This document shows, in pieces, positions 15,943 through 24,658 of a stretch of 64,000 bases of DNA. This DNA is from JAGVPT01 sp964384415 (GTDB lineage Bacteria > Bacteroidota > Ignavibacteria > UBA10030 > UBA8401). Where the stretch lies: assembly GCA_964384415.1 (NCBI GenBank), contig CAYLMV010000001.1, positions 23,473-87,472 of the forward strand, in the 5' to 3' direction. The position numbers were made by a program, and so were the translations under genes. Numbering within the stretch: position 1 is the stretch's first letter; every line of letters starts with the position of its first letter. Under the pieces are notes generated by a model, which was given only the letters and a program-made list of their open reading frames with translations, had not been told where the DNA came from and made no database searches.

Positions 15943-18270
15943 TTAGGCGAGAACTTCCGTTCTCTTGTTCACCCTCATGCTTGCCTTCAATTGCTCGATC
16001 GATAGAAGAATGACTTCATTTGTAGCGGGGAGTGAAAACTCGGGCTCGAGTTCATAATGTGACACGGCAGAAATTGCATCTTTGATCGCGAGCCAGACAG
16101 AGAACGAGAGCATCAGCGGTGGTTCGGCGACGGCCTTGCTCTTCCTGATGGCATTCGGATTGGGGGCTCCCTGCAGAAGCTCTACCCGAAAATCCTTCGG
16201 AATATCCTGCACCGAAGGAATCTTGTAGGTATCGGGTGAATAGGTCAGCACGTTTCCCTTTTCATCCCACTTCATCTCTTCAGTCGTGCACCATCCGAGT
16301 CCCTGGATATACCCCCCTTCGATCTGTCCGATGTCGATCAGAGGATTCAGCGAGTCGCCGACATCGTGGAGGATGTCTGCGCGCAAGAGCGTATGCCCGC
16401 CTGTCAGCACATCGATTTCGACCTCGGAGACGCACATCCCGAATGCGTAGTAATTAAACGGCCTTCCCCATCCCTTGGCCCGATCCCAGCCGATTCCCGG
16501 AGTTTTGTAATACCCTGTCGCGCTGAGGCTCACCTGACGAAAGAACATTGCCCGGGCTGCTTCGCTGAATGGAAGCTTTCGATCCGGGTGCTCGGAGTCA
16601 GAAATGATATTATTCGAAAAGAGAATCGCTTCCGCGCGCGATGGAGAGCCCGGATTATTTTCAGTGAAAAGGAGCGCTATTTCCGCGGCAAGGCGCGCTT
16701 TGAGTTTTTCGACGGCGTTTTTTACGGCCATGCCGTTCAGATCCGCTCCCGCCGAGGCGGCGGTGGCAGCAGTGTTAGGGACCTTCGACGTGTTAGTGGC
16801 ATTCACCTTCACCGTGTCCGGGCTTACTCCAAACTCCGCGGCGGCTATCTGCTGAATTTTTGTATGAAGGCCCTGCCCCATTTCCGTGCCGCCGTGATTC
16901 ACCAGAATCGTCCCGTCTCCGTAAATATTTACAAGAGCACCGGCCTGATTAAGATGGGATGTGGTGAAGGCAATGCCGAACTTCACCGGGGTCATGGCCA
17001 GACCGCGTTTGACGAATTCGTTCTTCGAGTTAAATTCTCGGACTGCAGCGCGACGTTGGACGTATTCCGATGACTTGCTCAATTGGTCGTAGAGAAGATA
17101 CAACCTGTTGTTCTCGACCGTCTGGCCGTAATGGGTCACGTTGCGGGAATCCAACCCATAAAAATTCTTGTAACGTATCTCGGCAGAGTCCTTTTTGAGA
17201 AAACGTGCGATCCGGTCGACCACGGTTTCAATCACCGCCATCCCCTGGGGGCCTCCGAATCCGCGGAACGCCGTGTTGGATGGGAGGTTCGTCTTCCAGA
17301 CACTCGCGAGGATGGAAATATTGGGTACATAATAGCAATTATCGGAATGGAGCATTGCCCGTTCGAGGATGGCAAACGAGAGATCGGTCGCACACCCTCC
17401 ATCGCTGTTCAATTCAAGTTTGAGAGCAGTTAGAACCCCATTGTCGTCGAACCCCGCTTCGTACCGAGAAAGAAATCGATGCCGCTTTCCGGTAATTTTC
17501 TGGTCATCGTCCCTGAAGAGCCTCACCTTGACCGGCCGGCGAGTTGCCTGGCAAAGCAACGCAGACCAACACGCTGCGTGATTCCCCTGCGTTTCTTTTC
17601 CGCCGAATGCTCCCCCCATCCTCCGAACTTCGACGACAACCTCATTGCGGTTGACTCCCAGAACTTCGGCAGCGAGTGTTTGAGTTTCGGATGGATGCTG
17701 GCTTGAGCTATAAAGGCTGATCTCGTTTCCCTCGCCGGGTACGGCAAGGCAAATCTGAGTTTCGAGATACCAATGTTCCTGCGCGCCTGTGCGAAGCTCT
17801 CCTTTGATCACGTGAGGCGAAGACAACAGAGCGGCATCGGGATCTCCTCTTCGCATGTTTCTCGGGGGTCCCAGCAAACTGTTCTTCTCGATCGCCTTTT
17901 CTATTGTCAGAATTGCCTCAAGGGGACGATACTCGATCTTGATTTTCTTTTCGGCCTCTCGGCATTGAGCATCCGTCTCCGCCGCAATGAGAAAGACCCC
18001 CTGACCGATGCAAATCACTTCATCGGCAGCCAGGCACGGTTCATCTCTGACCACAGGTCCCATTTGATTCTTCCCACGGATGTCGCGATGAGAGAGAACG
18101 GCATGAACACCGGCTACTTTCTTTGCGTCGCTTAGATCGAACGAGACGATCTGTGCGCGGGGATGTGGACTGTACACAACCCTGCCGACAAGGAGCATCT
18201 CGTTGACGAGAATGTCGTCGATGTAGACTGCTTCTCCCGTAACATGTTTTGACGCCGATTCGTGGTTCAC
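15943..18270 (-). CDS. xdhB: xanthine dehydrogenase, molybdopterin-binding subunit
   Basis: 775 residues, the normal length for bacterial XdhB. MGGAFGGKETQ binds the molybdopterin, NTAFRGFGGPQG carries the Arg equivalent to bovine Arg880, GGTEMGQGLHTK the Glu equivalent to Glu802, and KAVAEPPLML the catalytic Glu. Both purine-contacting residues are present, so this is a credible xanthine/hypoxanthine dehydrogenase. The start is a GTG without a clear ribosome site; the family consensus (SASKHVTGEAVYIDD) begins immediately after it. It follows the xdhA-like gene by 60 bases on the same strand. In the context of ssnA and ygfK it may run either in the oxidative direction or reductively on urate. 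Confidence 0.9.
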   Translation of the reverse strand: MNHESASKHVTGEAVYIDDILVNEMLLVGRVVYSPHPRAQIVSFDLSDAKKVAGVHAVLSHRDIRGKNQMGPVVRDEPCLAADEVICIGQGVFLIAAETDAQCREAEKKIKIEYRPLEAILTIEKAIEKNSLLGPPRNMRRGDPDAALLSSPHVIKGELRTGAQEHWYLETQICLAVPGEGNEISLYSSSQHPSETQTLAAEVLGVNRNEVVVEVRRMGGAFGGKETQGNHAACWSALLCQATRRPVKVRLFRDDDQKITGKRHRFLSRYEAGFDDNGVLTALKLELNSDGGCATDLSFAILERAMLHSDNCYYVPNISILASVWKTNLPSNTAFRGFGGPQGMAVIETVVDRIARFLKKDSAEIRYKNFYGLDSRNVTHYGQTVENNRLYLLYDQLSKSSEYVQRRAAVREFNSKNEFVKRGLAMTPVKFGIAFTTSHLNQAGALVNIYGDGTILVNHGGTEMGQGLHTKIQQIAAAEFGVSPDTVKVNATNTSKVPNTAATAASAGADLNGMAVKNAVEKLKARLAAEIALLFTENNPGSPSRAEAILFSNNIISDSEHPDRKLPFSEAARAMFFRQVSLSATGYYKTPGIGWDRAKGWGRPFNYYAFGMCVSEVEIDVLTGGHTLLRADILHDVGDSLNPLIDIGQIEGGYIQGLGWCTTEEMKWDEKGNVLTYSPDTYKIPSVQDIPKDFRVELLQGAPNPNAIRKSKAVAEPPLMLSFSVWLAIKDAISAVSHYELEPEFSLPATNEVILLSIEQLKASMRVNKRTEVLA

Positions 18271-18330
18271 TGATGAGTGAAGATCAATGTTTATATTGAG
18301 GTTAAGGTTGAGAACAAACGAGTGAAAATG

Positions 18331-19767
18331 TCACAACGAGGTCTCCCTCCAGAACTTCAGCAACAGGTTTCTAGCCGCAACTTTTCGGAATTCGGCGCCG
18401 CTCCTTGCATCCGAAATGGGGGTGAAATCGTTATCTACCAGCGGCATTGCCCGCTCCACCTCTTCTCTCGTCCACTTCTTTCCGATCAAAAAATGCTCAG
18501 CCTTCGCCGCTCGCTTTGTCGTGGCAGCCATCCCGCCGTACGCCAATACGATTTCCTTAACTGTGGAATCCTCATTCAGATCCAATCTGAAGCCGCCGCT
18601 GAGCGTTGAGATATCGAGGTCTTTTCTTTTTGATACTTTATACGATTTGACAAGCAATCTCGTGCTCATTTTCGGGATCGAGATCGAAACAATCAATTCT
18701 TCCGGCCGCCTGGCAGTTTGACGGTAGCCGACAAAGAACTTCTCGAGAGGCAACTCGCGCGTTCCCCCGCTGTGCGCAAGAGTTACGGATGCGCCATAAG
18801 CAATGAGTACGGGAAGAGTATCTCCAATCGGCGAAGCCGTGCCGAGGTTTCCGCCAAATGTTGCCACATTCCGAATTTGCCGCGATGCAAAGACCTTTAG
18901 CATGCCATGCAACGCCGGAAAATCCTTTTCGAGATACGGCATTGCCTTAGTGAGGGGAACTCCCGAGCCCAGGCTCAGGGCCTCTTTGCTCTGTACGATT
19001 CGATCAAGTTCTCCAACATCCGAGATGTCGATAATCTCTTCGATAAGTTCATGCTTCTTCGTCACCCGGAGTGCAACATCGGTGCCGCCGCAAATGAGAG
19101 CAGCGTTTGGATACGATCCTTTGAGCGACAAAGCTTCCTTGAGAGTTGAAGGTATGAAGTATTTCTGTCTTTCGGTCGCAATGGTGAGAGAGCCTGCAGG
19201 GATGGAGCTCAGAAGCTTTGTTATCTCCGGCTCCTCAGAATTGAAATGATCCATGCCTTTCCCGACACATGCTTTTGAGGCCGCCTCTATGATCGGGCGA
19301 TAGCCGGTGCATCGGCAGAGATTTCCGGTCAGTGCATCGTCGATCTGAGACCGATCCGGACGGTCGGCATTTTTGTAAAGTGAAAAAAGAGACATCACGA
19401 ATCCGGGGGTGCAGAACCCGCATTGGCTGCCGCCGGCATCCACCATGGCGCTCTGAACCGGATGCAACCCGCCGGATCGATCTGTCAAGTTCTCGACAGT
19501 CACCAGTTGTTTCCGGTGCAGCTTTGGGAGAAAGATGAGGCATGAATCAACGGCCTTATAGCCAATGAAATTGCTCTCCCCGAGTTCCCCAAGAACAACA
19601 GTGCATGCACCGCAATCTCCCTCCGCACATCCCTCTTTCACTCCCTTGTGATTGGGGAGCATCCGAAGATATTCCAAGACAGTCGTGGTGGGCGTGACAG
19701 ACTCAGACTTGCTGAAGTCTATCGTCACGATTTTTCCATCCAACACGAACGAGATTTCGGTGATCAT
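18331..19767 (-). CDS. xdhA: xanthine dehydrogenase, 2Fe-2S and FAD subunit
   Basis: 478 residues fusing the small and medium subunits: an N-terminal 2Fe-2S ferredoxin domain (CAEGDCGACTVV), a helical 2Fe-2S domain (GSQCGFCTPGF and NLCRCTGYRP), then the FAD domain (ALICGGTDVALRV, RNVATFGGNLGTASPIGD) and a flavoprotein C-terminal domain. This two-gene A/B arrangement is the classical bacterial xanthine dehydrogenase, unlike the three-gene enzyme at 1861-5502. Electrons go from the Mo subunit through both clusters to FAD and normally to NAD+. About 340 bases with two hairpins lie upstream, so it probably has its own promoter. Confidence 0.92.
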   Translation of the reverse strand: MITEISFVLDGKIVTIDFSKSESVTPTTTVLEYLRMLPNHKGVKEGCAEGDCGACTVVLGELGESNFIGYKAVDSCLIFLPKLHRKQLVTVENLTDRSGGLHPVQSAMVDAGGSQCGFCTPGFVMSLFSLYKNADRPDRSQIDDALTGNLCRCTGYRPIIEAASKACVGKGMDHFNSEEPEITKLLSSIPAGSLTIATERQKYFIPSTLKEALSLKGSYPNAALICGGTDVALRVTKKHELIEEIIDISDVGELDRIVQSKEALSLGSGVPLTKAMPYLEKDFPALHGMLKVFASRQIRNVATFGGNLGTASPIGDTLPVLIAYGASVTLAHSGGTRELPLEKFFVGYRQTARRPEELIVSISIPKMSTRLLVKSYKVSKRKDLDISTLSGGFRLDLNEDSTVKEIVLAYGGMAATTKRAAKAEHFLIGKKWTREEVERAMPLVDNDFTPISDARSGAEFRKVAARNLLLKFWRETSL

Positions 19768-19899
19768 GAGATAGGGAGCGTTGAGGGACTTTTAAAGAGA
19801 TCCAACAGGAATCAATGTGAGGCTCTGTGTGCAGAGTATAGTACCGAATCCGAGAGATACTTGCAAGGATGGGGAATCGGGGGTGGTGCTACGAATTGG

Positions 19900-19950
19900 A
19901 TGCCCGCTAAAAAGATGCGGGCATGACGGGCCCAAGCGCACGTCATGCCC
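19900..19950. repeat. two overlapping, mutually exclusive hairpins
   Basis: ATGCCCGC (19900-19907) pairs with GCGGGCAT (19917-19924), and GGGCATGACG (19919-19928) pairs perfectly with CGTCATGCCC (19941-19950). Both stems use bases 19919-19924, so they cannot form together. They lie in the otherwise empty 19768-20107 interval, after the iorB-like stop and before xdhA on the minus strand. They could act as terminator or attenuator, or be a REP-like element. Confidence 0.5.
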
Positions 19951-20107
19951 GAACGTTTCTATCGGGAATCCGTCGGTCTGCAATTCAAAAGAATCAAACC
20001 GTACCACTGCCAAGGGAGGAGAGTCATGCCATGACTATCTCGAATGTGCAAAATCAGAACCTCTTCGCAAATCTAGTTATACCATAACTTCCCTGACGGA
20101 ATTATTT

Positions 20108-22234
20108 CTACGCCAATTTCAGGGGCAGTTTCCTGAGCCGTTTGCCGGTTGCCGCGTAAACCGCATTGGCGATGACGGGAGCAAGAGGAGGTACTCCAGG
20201 TTCTCCCATTCCTCCCAGCGGTTCAGTGCTTTCGATGATGTGAATTTCGACCTTGGGCATCTCATCAATTGACAAAATCGGATAGCCGTCAAAATTGCCT
20301 TGTACGACGCGGCCTTTCTCGATCGTGATTTCGCCCCTCAGCGCTGCCGATAATCCGAACGCAACGGCACCTTCGATCTGCGCCTCAATCGAATCCGGAT
20401 TGACCCGAAAGCCGCAATCAACGGCCGCGACGATGCGGTGAACGCGGATCGAACTTCCTTCAACCGATACTTCAGCGACATATGCGACGTAGGTACCGAA
20501 GAACGCAGGAGGCGCGCAGGCAATGCCGCGGAATCTTCCTTTGGCGAGCGGAGATCCCCAACCCGCCTTTTCGGCGACAAGATCAAGAACCGGTTTGAGG
20601 CGTGAATCTTTCTTTAAGTTCTTTCGGCGGAACTCGTACGGGTTCATTCCAGCCGCGTAGGCAAGCTCATCGATGAAAGATTCGAGAACGAATACCCCCT
20701 GCGAAGCATAAACAGACCTCCAGTAGCCGATCGGCACTCCAGTGTTTGCCATGACGTATTCAGCGCGGAAATTGGGAACGTCGTACTCGAGATTGACTCC
20801 CCCTTCCATTGCGCTGTGATCAAGTCCATCTTTCACTCGCTCGGGCCAGCGCTGGCCGCTGATGGACGGACCTGTCATTTTATTTCTGAACGCGATGATA
20901 GTTCCCTTCTCACTGAGCGCCGCGGTGAGATGGTGCAGGCTTGCCGGTCGATACCAATCGTGCTGCATATCGTCCTCGCGCGTCCAGACTACTTTCACAG
21001 GAACGCCCGTCGCTTTCGAGGTATGGACCGATTCCATCACAAAGTCTGGATCAAAACGCCGGCCGAATCCTCCGCCGAGAAATGTGGTGTGAACGGTCAC
21101 TTGTTCTTGTTTGAAACCGAGAGCTTCCGCTGCGGCTCTCCGCGCCCACTGCGGGTTTTGGGTCGGCGCCCAGATCTCGCATCGATCGTTCTGAACATAG
21201 GCGGTGCTGTTCATCGGCTCCATGGTGGCATGGGCGAGATACGGAAGTTCATACACCGCTTCGACTTTTCTGTTGGACGTGTCGAGAAGCATGATATTTC
21301 CTCTCTCTTCGATCACTGCGCCGGGCTTGGCAGAATATTCCTCGAACATGGATCGAATGGCGGAGCTGCTCATTCCTGCGTTCGCGCCGTCATCCCAGTT
21401 CACCTGCAGCGCTTTTCGTCCCTGAATGGCATTCCACGTATTGTTCGCGACCAGAGCTATTCCCTCATCGATCTGCACGACATGCAGAACCCCCGGCATC
21501 GCTTTAGCTTTTGAAGCATCATAATCTTTTATTTTTCCGCCGAAGACCGGCGATCGGGCAACAACCGCATAGAGCATTCCATCGACTCTCACATCCATTC
21601 CAAACATCGCGCTTCCGTCAACTTTTTCCGGGGTGTCGAGGCGGTGAATGCGCTTTCCGAGTATCCGAAAATTCTTGTCATCCTTTAGGGGAGGATTATC
21701 CGGTACCTTCAATTGTGCAGCTGCTGCTGCAAGCTCTCCGTAGCCGATCTTTTTGCCTGAGGAAGAATGAACAACCGAACCGTTCTCCGCCCTGCACGAT
21801 TCCCGGGGAACATTCCATTTCTGCGATGCAGCGGTGATGAGCATTTCACGCGCAGCGGCGCCGGCCTGGCGAAGGGGCTTCCACATCGAGCGCGTCGTCG
21901 AACTTCCGCCGGTGCTCATGTTTCCAAATTTGTCGTCGGCAGACGCCCTCTCAAACCGCACTTTCGTCCAGTCCGCCTCCAGCTCCTCGGCGAGAAGCAT
22001 CGCCATGGATGTGCTGATTCCCTGACCCATTTCGGATTTAGATATCACCACGACGATATCTCCCGAACTGTCAATCCTCAGCCACGCATCGGGTGCAAAA
22101 TTGTTGGCGGACTCTTCAAAAATCTCTTTTCCATTCTTCGTCCCCGGCATTTTGAATCCGATCGCCAATCCGGCGCTTGCCAGAGAAACGACCTGAATAA
22201 ACTGCCGCCGTCCGAGTGTTGATGAAGTCGTCAT
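20108..22234 (-). CDS. Tat-exported IorB-type molybdenum hydroxylase large subunit
   Basis: 708 residues of the isoquinoline 1-oxidoreductase beta / periplasmic aldehyde dehydrogenase subfamily. The N terminus has a twin-arginine signal, GRRQFIQVVSLASAGLAIGF at residues 8-27, so the complex is expected outside the cytoplasm. Conserved molybdopterin segments include GGGFGRRFDPDF and GMGEPGVPPLAP, the latter with the catalytic Glu. I start at ATG 22232-22234, which overlaps the stop of the Fe-S gene as ATGA; longer in-frame extension would merely read through that gene in another frame. Its substrate could be an aldehyde or N-heterocycle. Physiological electron acceptors for this subfamily are often cytochromes; none is encoded nearby. 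Confidence 0.88.
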   Translation of the reverse strand: MTTSSTLGRRQFIQVVSLASAGLAIGFKMPGTKNGKEIFEESANNFAPDAWLRIDSSGDIVVVISKSEMGQGISTSMAMLLAEELEADWTKVRFERASADDKFGNMSTGGSSTTRSMWKPLRQAGAAAREMLITAASQKWNVPRESCRAENGSVVHSSSGKKIGYGELAAAAAQLKVPDNPPLKDDKNFRILGKRIHRLDTPEKVDGSAMFGMDVRVDGMLYAVVARSPVFGGKIKDYDASKAKAMPGVLHVVQIDEGIALVANNTWNAIQGRKALQVNWDDGANAGMSSSAIRSMFEEYSAKPGAVIEERGNIMLLDTSNRKVEAVYELPYLAHATMEPMNSTAYVQNDRCEIWAPTQNPQWARRAAAEALGFKQEQVTVHTTFLGGGFGRRFDPDFVMESVHTSKATGVPVKVVWTREDDMQHDWYRPASLHHLTAALSEKGTIIAFRNKMTGPSISGQRWPERVKDGLDHSAMEGGVNLEYDVPNFRAEYVMANTGVPIGYWRSVYASQGVFVLESFIDELAYAAGMNPYEFRRKNLKKDSRLKPVLDLVAEKAGWGSPLAKGRFRGIACAPPAFFGTYVAYVAEVSVEGSSIRVHRIVAAVDCGFRVNPDSIEAQIEGAVAFGLSAALRGEITIEKGRVVQGNFDGYPILSIDEMPKVEIHIIESTEPLGGMGEPGVPPLAPVIANAVYAATGKRLRKLPLKLA

Positions 22235-22701
22235 TGCGTCCCTCCTTTCAACTCCGCTGCCTGATGAATCGCATGCCTGATCCGCTGGTATGTGCCGCAT
22301 CGGCAAAGGACACCCGACATCGCTGCATCGATTTCGGCATCCGAAGGCCGTCCATTTTTCTCTACAAGCGCCGCTGCGGTCATGATCTGCCCTGACTGGC
22401 AATACCCGCATTGAGGAACTTCCTCGGCGATCCAGGCGCGTTGGATAGGATGGCTGCGATCCGCAGAGAGCCCTTCGATCGTCGTGATCTTCTTCCCCGC
22501 CGCCGTTTCGACCGGAACGCCGCAAGATTTAACAGCATCGCCATCGAGGATGACTGTGCAACATCCGCAGAAACCTTCACCGCAGCCGAATTTGGTGCCG
22601 GTCAGATTCAGCGCGTCCCTCAAAACCCACAGCAGAGGTGTGCCCGGTTCCACATCAACATTTCTCATTTTACCGTTGACTAGAAGCCTATACTTCGCCA
22701 T
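22231..22701 (-). CDS. IorA-type 2Fe-2S subunit
   Basis: 156 residues with two 2Fe-2S sites: CGEGFCGCCTVILDG plus a following Cys, and QCGYCQSGQ with VLCRCGTYQR. This is the small partner of the IorB-like subunit encoded immediately downstream (ATGA overlap). The start at 22701 has GGAGGG five bases upstream. There is no FAD subunit in the pair, as expected for IorAB-type enzymes. It lacks its own signal peptide, so it would be exported by hitch-hiking on the Tat signal of the large subunit, as in other periplasmic members. Confidence 0.9.
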   Translation of the reverse strand: MAKYRLLVNGKMRNVDVEPGTPLLWVLRDALNLTGTKFGCGEGFCGCCTVILDGDAVKSCGVPVETAAGKKITTIEGLSADRSHPIQRAWIAEEVPQCGYCQSGQIMTAAALVEKNGRPSDAEIDAAMSGVLCRCGTYQRIRHAIHQAAELKGGTQ

Positions 22702-22724
22702 AGAAACCCTCCTCACCATTGAAT

Positions 22725-22739
22725 AATGACAATGTCATT
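22725..22739. promoter_or_regulatory. palindromic operator candidate upstream of iorA-like gene
   Basis: AATGAC (22725-22730), three bases, and GTCATT (22734-22739) form a perfect palindrome 24 bases before the start of the Fe-S subunit gene. Size and spacing suit a dimeric repressor site. No regulator gene is adjacent. Confidence 0.3.
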
Positions 22740-22836
22740 GCAGTTCTGAATCTCTCTTATTTCGGTAGCGGCACAAATGCAGGTCGTCTCCTGAGGGCCT
22801 TAGAAAAGTTCCGGCTGGGTGTTCTTGACCTTCGCA

Positions 22837-23409
22837 TCAATCCCTGGCGTACTTCCAATTCCTGATCTTCCCTTCGGCCATCCATTCGAGAGCCGTGGCC
22901 AATCGTTTGGTTTTCGTCGCCTCCGTTTTCGCTTCGGTGATCCATTCGACATAGTCCCGTTTATTTGAATTGCTAAAGGACTCGAAAGCAGTACGGGCCT
23001 TCTTGTTCTTTTCCAATGCCTTAAGAAAATACGCCGGAGTGTTGAGCGGTTTCGATCGTTCGGATTTAGGCTTCTTAGGACGGCTTGTCCCTTCTTCATT
23101 CAATCTCATAGCTTCTTTAATGCAAGAAAGGATGATTTTATCCGAAGGGATATCCTCCAGGGAGGCTATCTTCCCGAAATCTCCCATTCCCCGGCTTCCG
23201 TCCTTTGGAAAAAGCTTGCTTGAATCAGACATGAGTGAAGCCTTCCAAAATCCGAAACTGCAATGGTGCTTGAATCCGGCCATATTGCAGAGGATCCCTT
23301 TGTAGATGTAGTTCGGAAACCCCCACTTGATGGTCTCCTCAACTTCGGGGCAGGCTTCGTGAACGAGTTGTCTCAAGCGATTGAGAATTGGCTGGGCAAA
23401 GGGAGCGGA
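22837..23409 (-). CDS. YdeI/OmpD-associated-like protein (DUF1801 plus YdeI C-terminal domain), 5' end in gap
   Basis: About 190 residues are visible; the N terminus is lost in the assembly gap. PFAQPILNRLRQLVHEACPEVEETIKWGFPNY is typical of the DUF1801/YdeI fold, and the C-terminal half (TPAYFLKALEKNKKA, followed by FESFSNSNKRDYVEWI) is the bacteriocin-protection or YdeI C-terminal domain. The family is widespread, small and of no established reaction. It lies alone between the IorAB-type hydroxylase and a secreted DUF1579 protein, and its position gives no functional hint. Confidence 0.8.
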   Translation of the reverse strand, partial: SAPFAQPILNRLRQLVHEACPEVEETIKWGFPNYIYKGILCNMAGFKHHCSFGFWKASLMSDSSKLFPKDGSRGMGDFGKIASLEDIPSDKIILSCIKEAMRLNEEGTSRPKKPKSERSKPLNTPAYFLKALEKNKKARTAFESFSNSNKRDYVEWITEAKTEATKTKRLATALEWMAEGKIRNWKYARD

Positions 23410-23509
23410 NNNNNNNNNNNNNNNNNNNNNNNNNNNNNNNNNNNNNNNNNNNNNNNNNNNNNNNNNNNNNNNNNNNNNNNNNNNNNNNNNNNNNNNNNNN
23501 NNNNNNNNN
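23410..23509. other. assembly gap of 100 N truncating a YdeI-like gene
   Basis: Exactly 100 N, a scaffold placeholder. The YdeI-like gene on the left side loses its first codons here. The short right flank (23510-23574) shows no recognisable start for it. Confidence 0.98.
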
Positions 23510-23574
23510 AACAACCGTACCCGGCATATGGTTTCCAGGTAAAAGGGGGCGCCAAATCTATGAACCAGCTACAT

Positions 23575-24135
23575 TTACTTCTTGGCGTCTCCACCTGCCC
23601 GGGTGAAGATCTGGTCGATGATGAGCGTGTAGCCGTCACCCATATCATTGTAGATCTTAAGGCGGTTCGTTTTGCCCTCGTTATACCAAACCAGTTTCTG
23701 GTCGAATGCCCCGCCGGGGAAATTGACCCTCGAAGCGAGCGTGAGCGTATCTCCGCTCATCGACCCCTTATACTGGGGAGCATCACCGAAGTTATTGTAC
23801 ATGGACAGGAAATACTTTCCTTCCAGCCTATCATAACCCAACACGCCATGCGCTCTGTAATTTCCGAGAAGCGGATTAATGCTCTGATCATCCAGGAAGA
23901 GGAACATGGAATCCACCCCATACGAAATATTTGAAGTCCCCCTTCCGATTGATCCCGTGTCGGACATCGGAGACGCCATCAGATGGGTCTCCGTCGCGAA
24001 CTTTCCGACCAGAAAGGAGAGCCTGGCGCGCTCCGGCCCGGGGGTTGGCCTCTGAAACGCCGGAGAATCCTGAGCGAAAAGTTGTGCTGTGTTCAGTGCA
24101 ATAATTGCTCCAAAAATTGTAATCGACTTTTTCAT
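23575..24135 (-). CDS. secreted DUF1579-like protein
   Basis: 186 residues with an N-terminal signal peptide (MKKSITIFGAIIALNTAQLFA, cleavage near AQD). After it comes the lipocalin-like DUF1579 pattern: GKFATETHLMASP, RGTSNISYGVDSMFLFLD, GYDRLEGKYFLSMYNNFGDAP and a closing region near IIDQIFTRAGG. Start chosen at 24135 because AGAGG lies four bases upstream and the signal peptide begins there; an upstream in-frame codon at 24219 overlaps the neighbouring gene. The family has no known reaction and is predicted to form a small beta-barrel outside the inner membrane. Confidence 0.75.
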   Translation of the reverse strand: MKKSITIFGAIIALNTAQLFAQDSPAFQRPTPGPERARLSFLVGKFATETHLMASPMSDTGSIGRGTSNISYGVDSMFLFLDDQSINPLLGNYRAHGVLGYDRLEGKYFLSMYNNFGDAPQYKGSMSGDTLTLASRVNFPGGAFDQKLVWYNEGKTNRLKIYNDMGDGYTLIIDQIFTRAGGDAKK

Positions 24136-24208
24136 AATACCTCTGAGGTTAAAGAATGAGCTTACCTGAATTAATTCAATACTCTGACACGATTTTCGGC
24201 CCAAACAC

Positions 24209-24658
24209 TCAGGCTCCAAACTGTTTCAGATGGTGGTTGATGTGTGTCCACATGAGCCGGCCCCATTCTTCTGGGGAGAGTTTGCCAAAAAACGGGTGCC
24301 GATATTTTGATATCCCGCCAGGGCCCACCCGGTTAAACCTGCCAATGAGCTCGAGTAACTTGTCTTTCTCTTGATTGAACTCCCTCGGCTCTGAAACAAT
24401 GAAGGTCTTGTCAGTCGGCATCCCTCTTCGCCAGGGTTCATCCGAAAGAAATTTCTTGAGCACAAGGCGGCCAAAGAGCATCCCCACCAACGATTGCCTT
24501 AGTTTTACCTCCTGTAGTCCGATTCTCAGCGGTCCCTGCAGATGTGCGAACATTTGTGAAACATTCATTTTGCCCCACCGCGCATTGGCGTCAACTGAGA
24601 GGTTGTGAATTCGTGCTGCTATTTCAGCGCTGTCGTTTGCATTGAGCAGAGTTTTCAT
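24209..24658 (-). CDS. DUF1569 (DinB-like four-helix) protein
   Basis: 149 residues. NARWGKMNVSQMFAHLQGPLR near residue 27 and the C-terminal MWTHINHHLKQFG are the characteristic His-containing helices of DUF1569, a relative of the DinB/YfiT metal-binding four-helix-bundle family. AGGA precedes the ATG by about seven bases. DinB-like proteins are often induced by stress or act as thiol transferases, but nothing here fixes a role. It is 73 bases upstream of the secreted DUF1579 gene on the same strand and may be cotranscribed. Confidence 0.8.
   Translation of the reverse strand: MKTLLNANDSAEIAARIHNLSVDANARWGKMNVSQMFAHLQGPLRIGLQEVKLRQSLVGMLFGRLVLKKFLSDEPWRRGMPTDKTFIVSEPREFNQEKDKLLELIGRFNRVGPGGISKYRHPFFGKLSPEEWGRLMWTHINHHLKQFGA

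Noticed and set aside
16366..17073. 235-codon plus-strand open frame
   Set aside because: Entirely antisense to the xdhB-like gene, whose protein has all family motifs; the antisense translation has no recognisable pattern.
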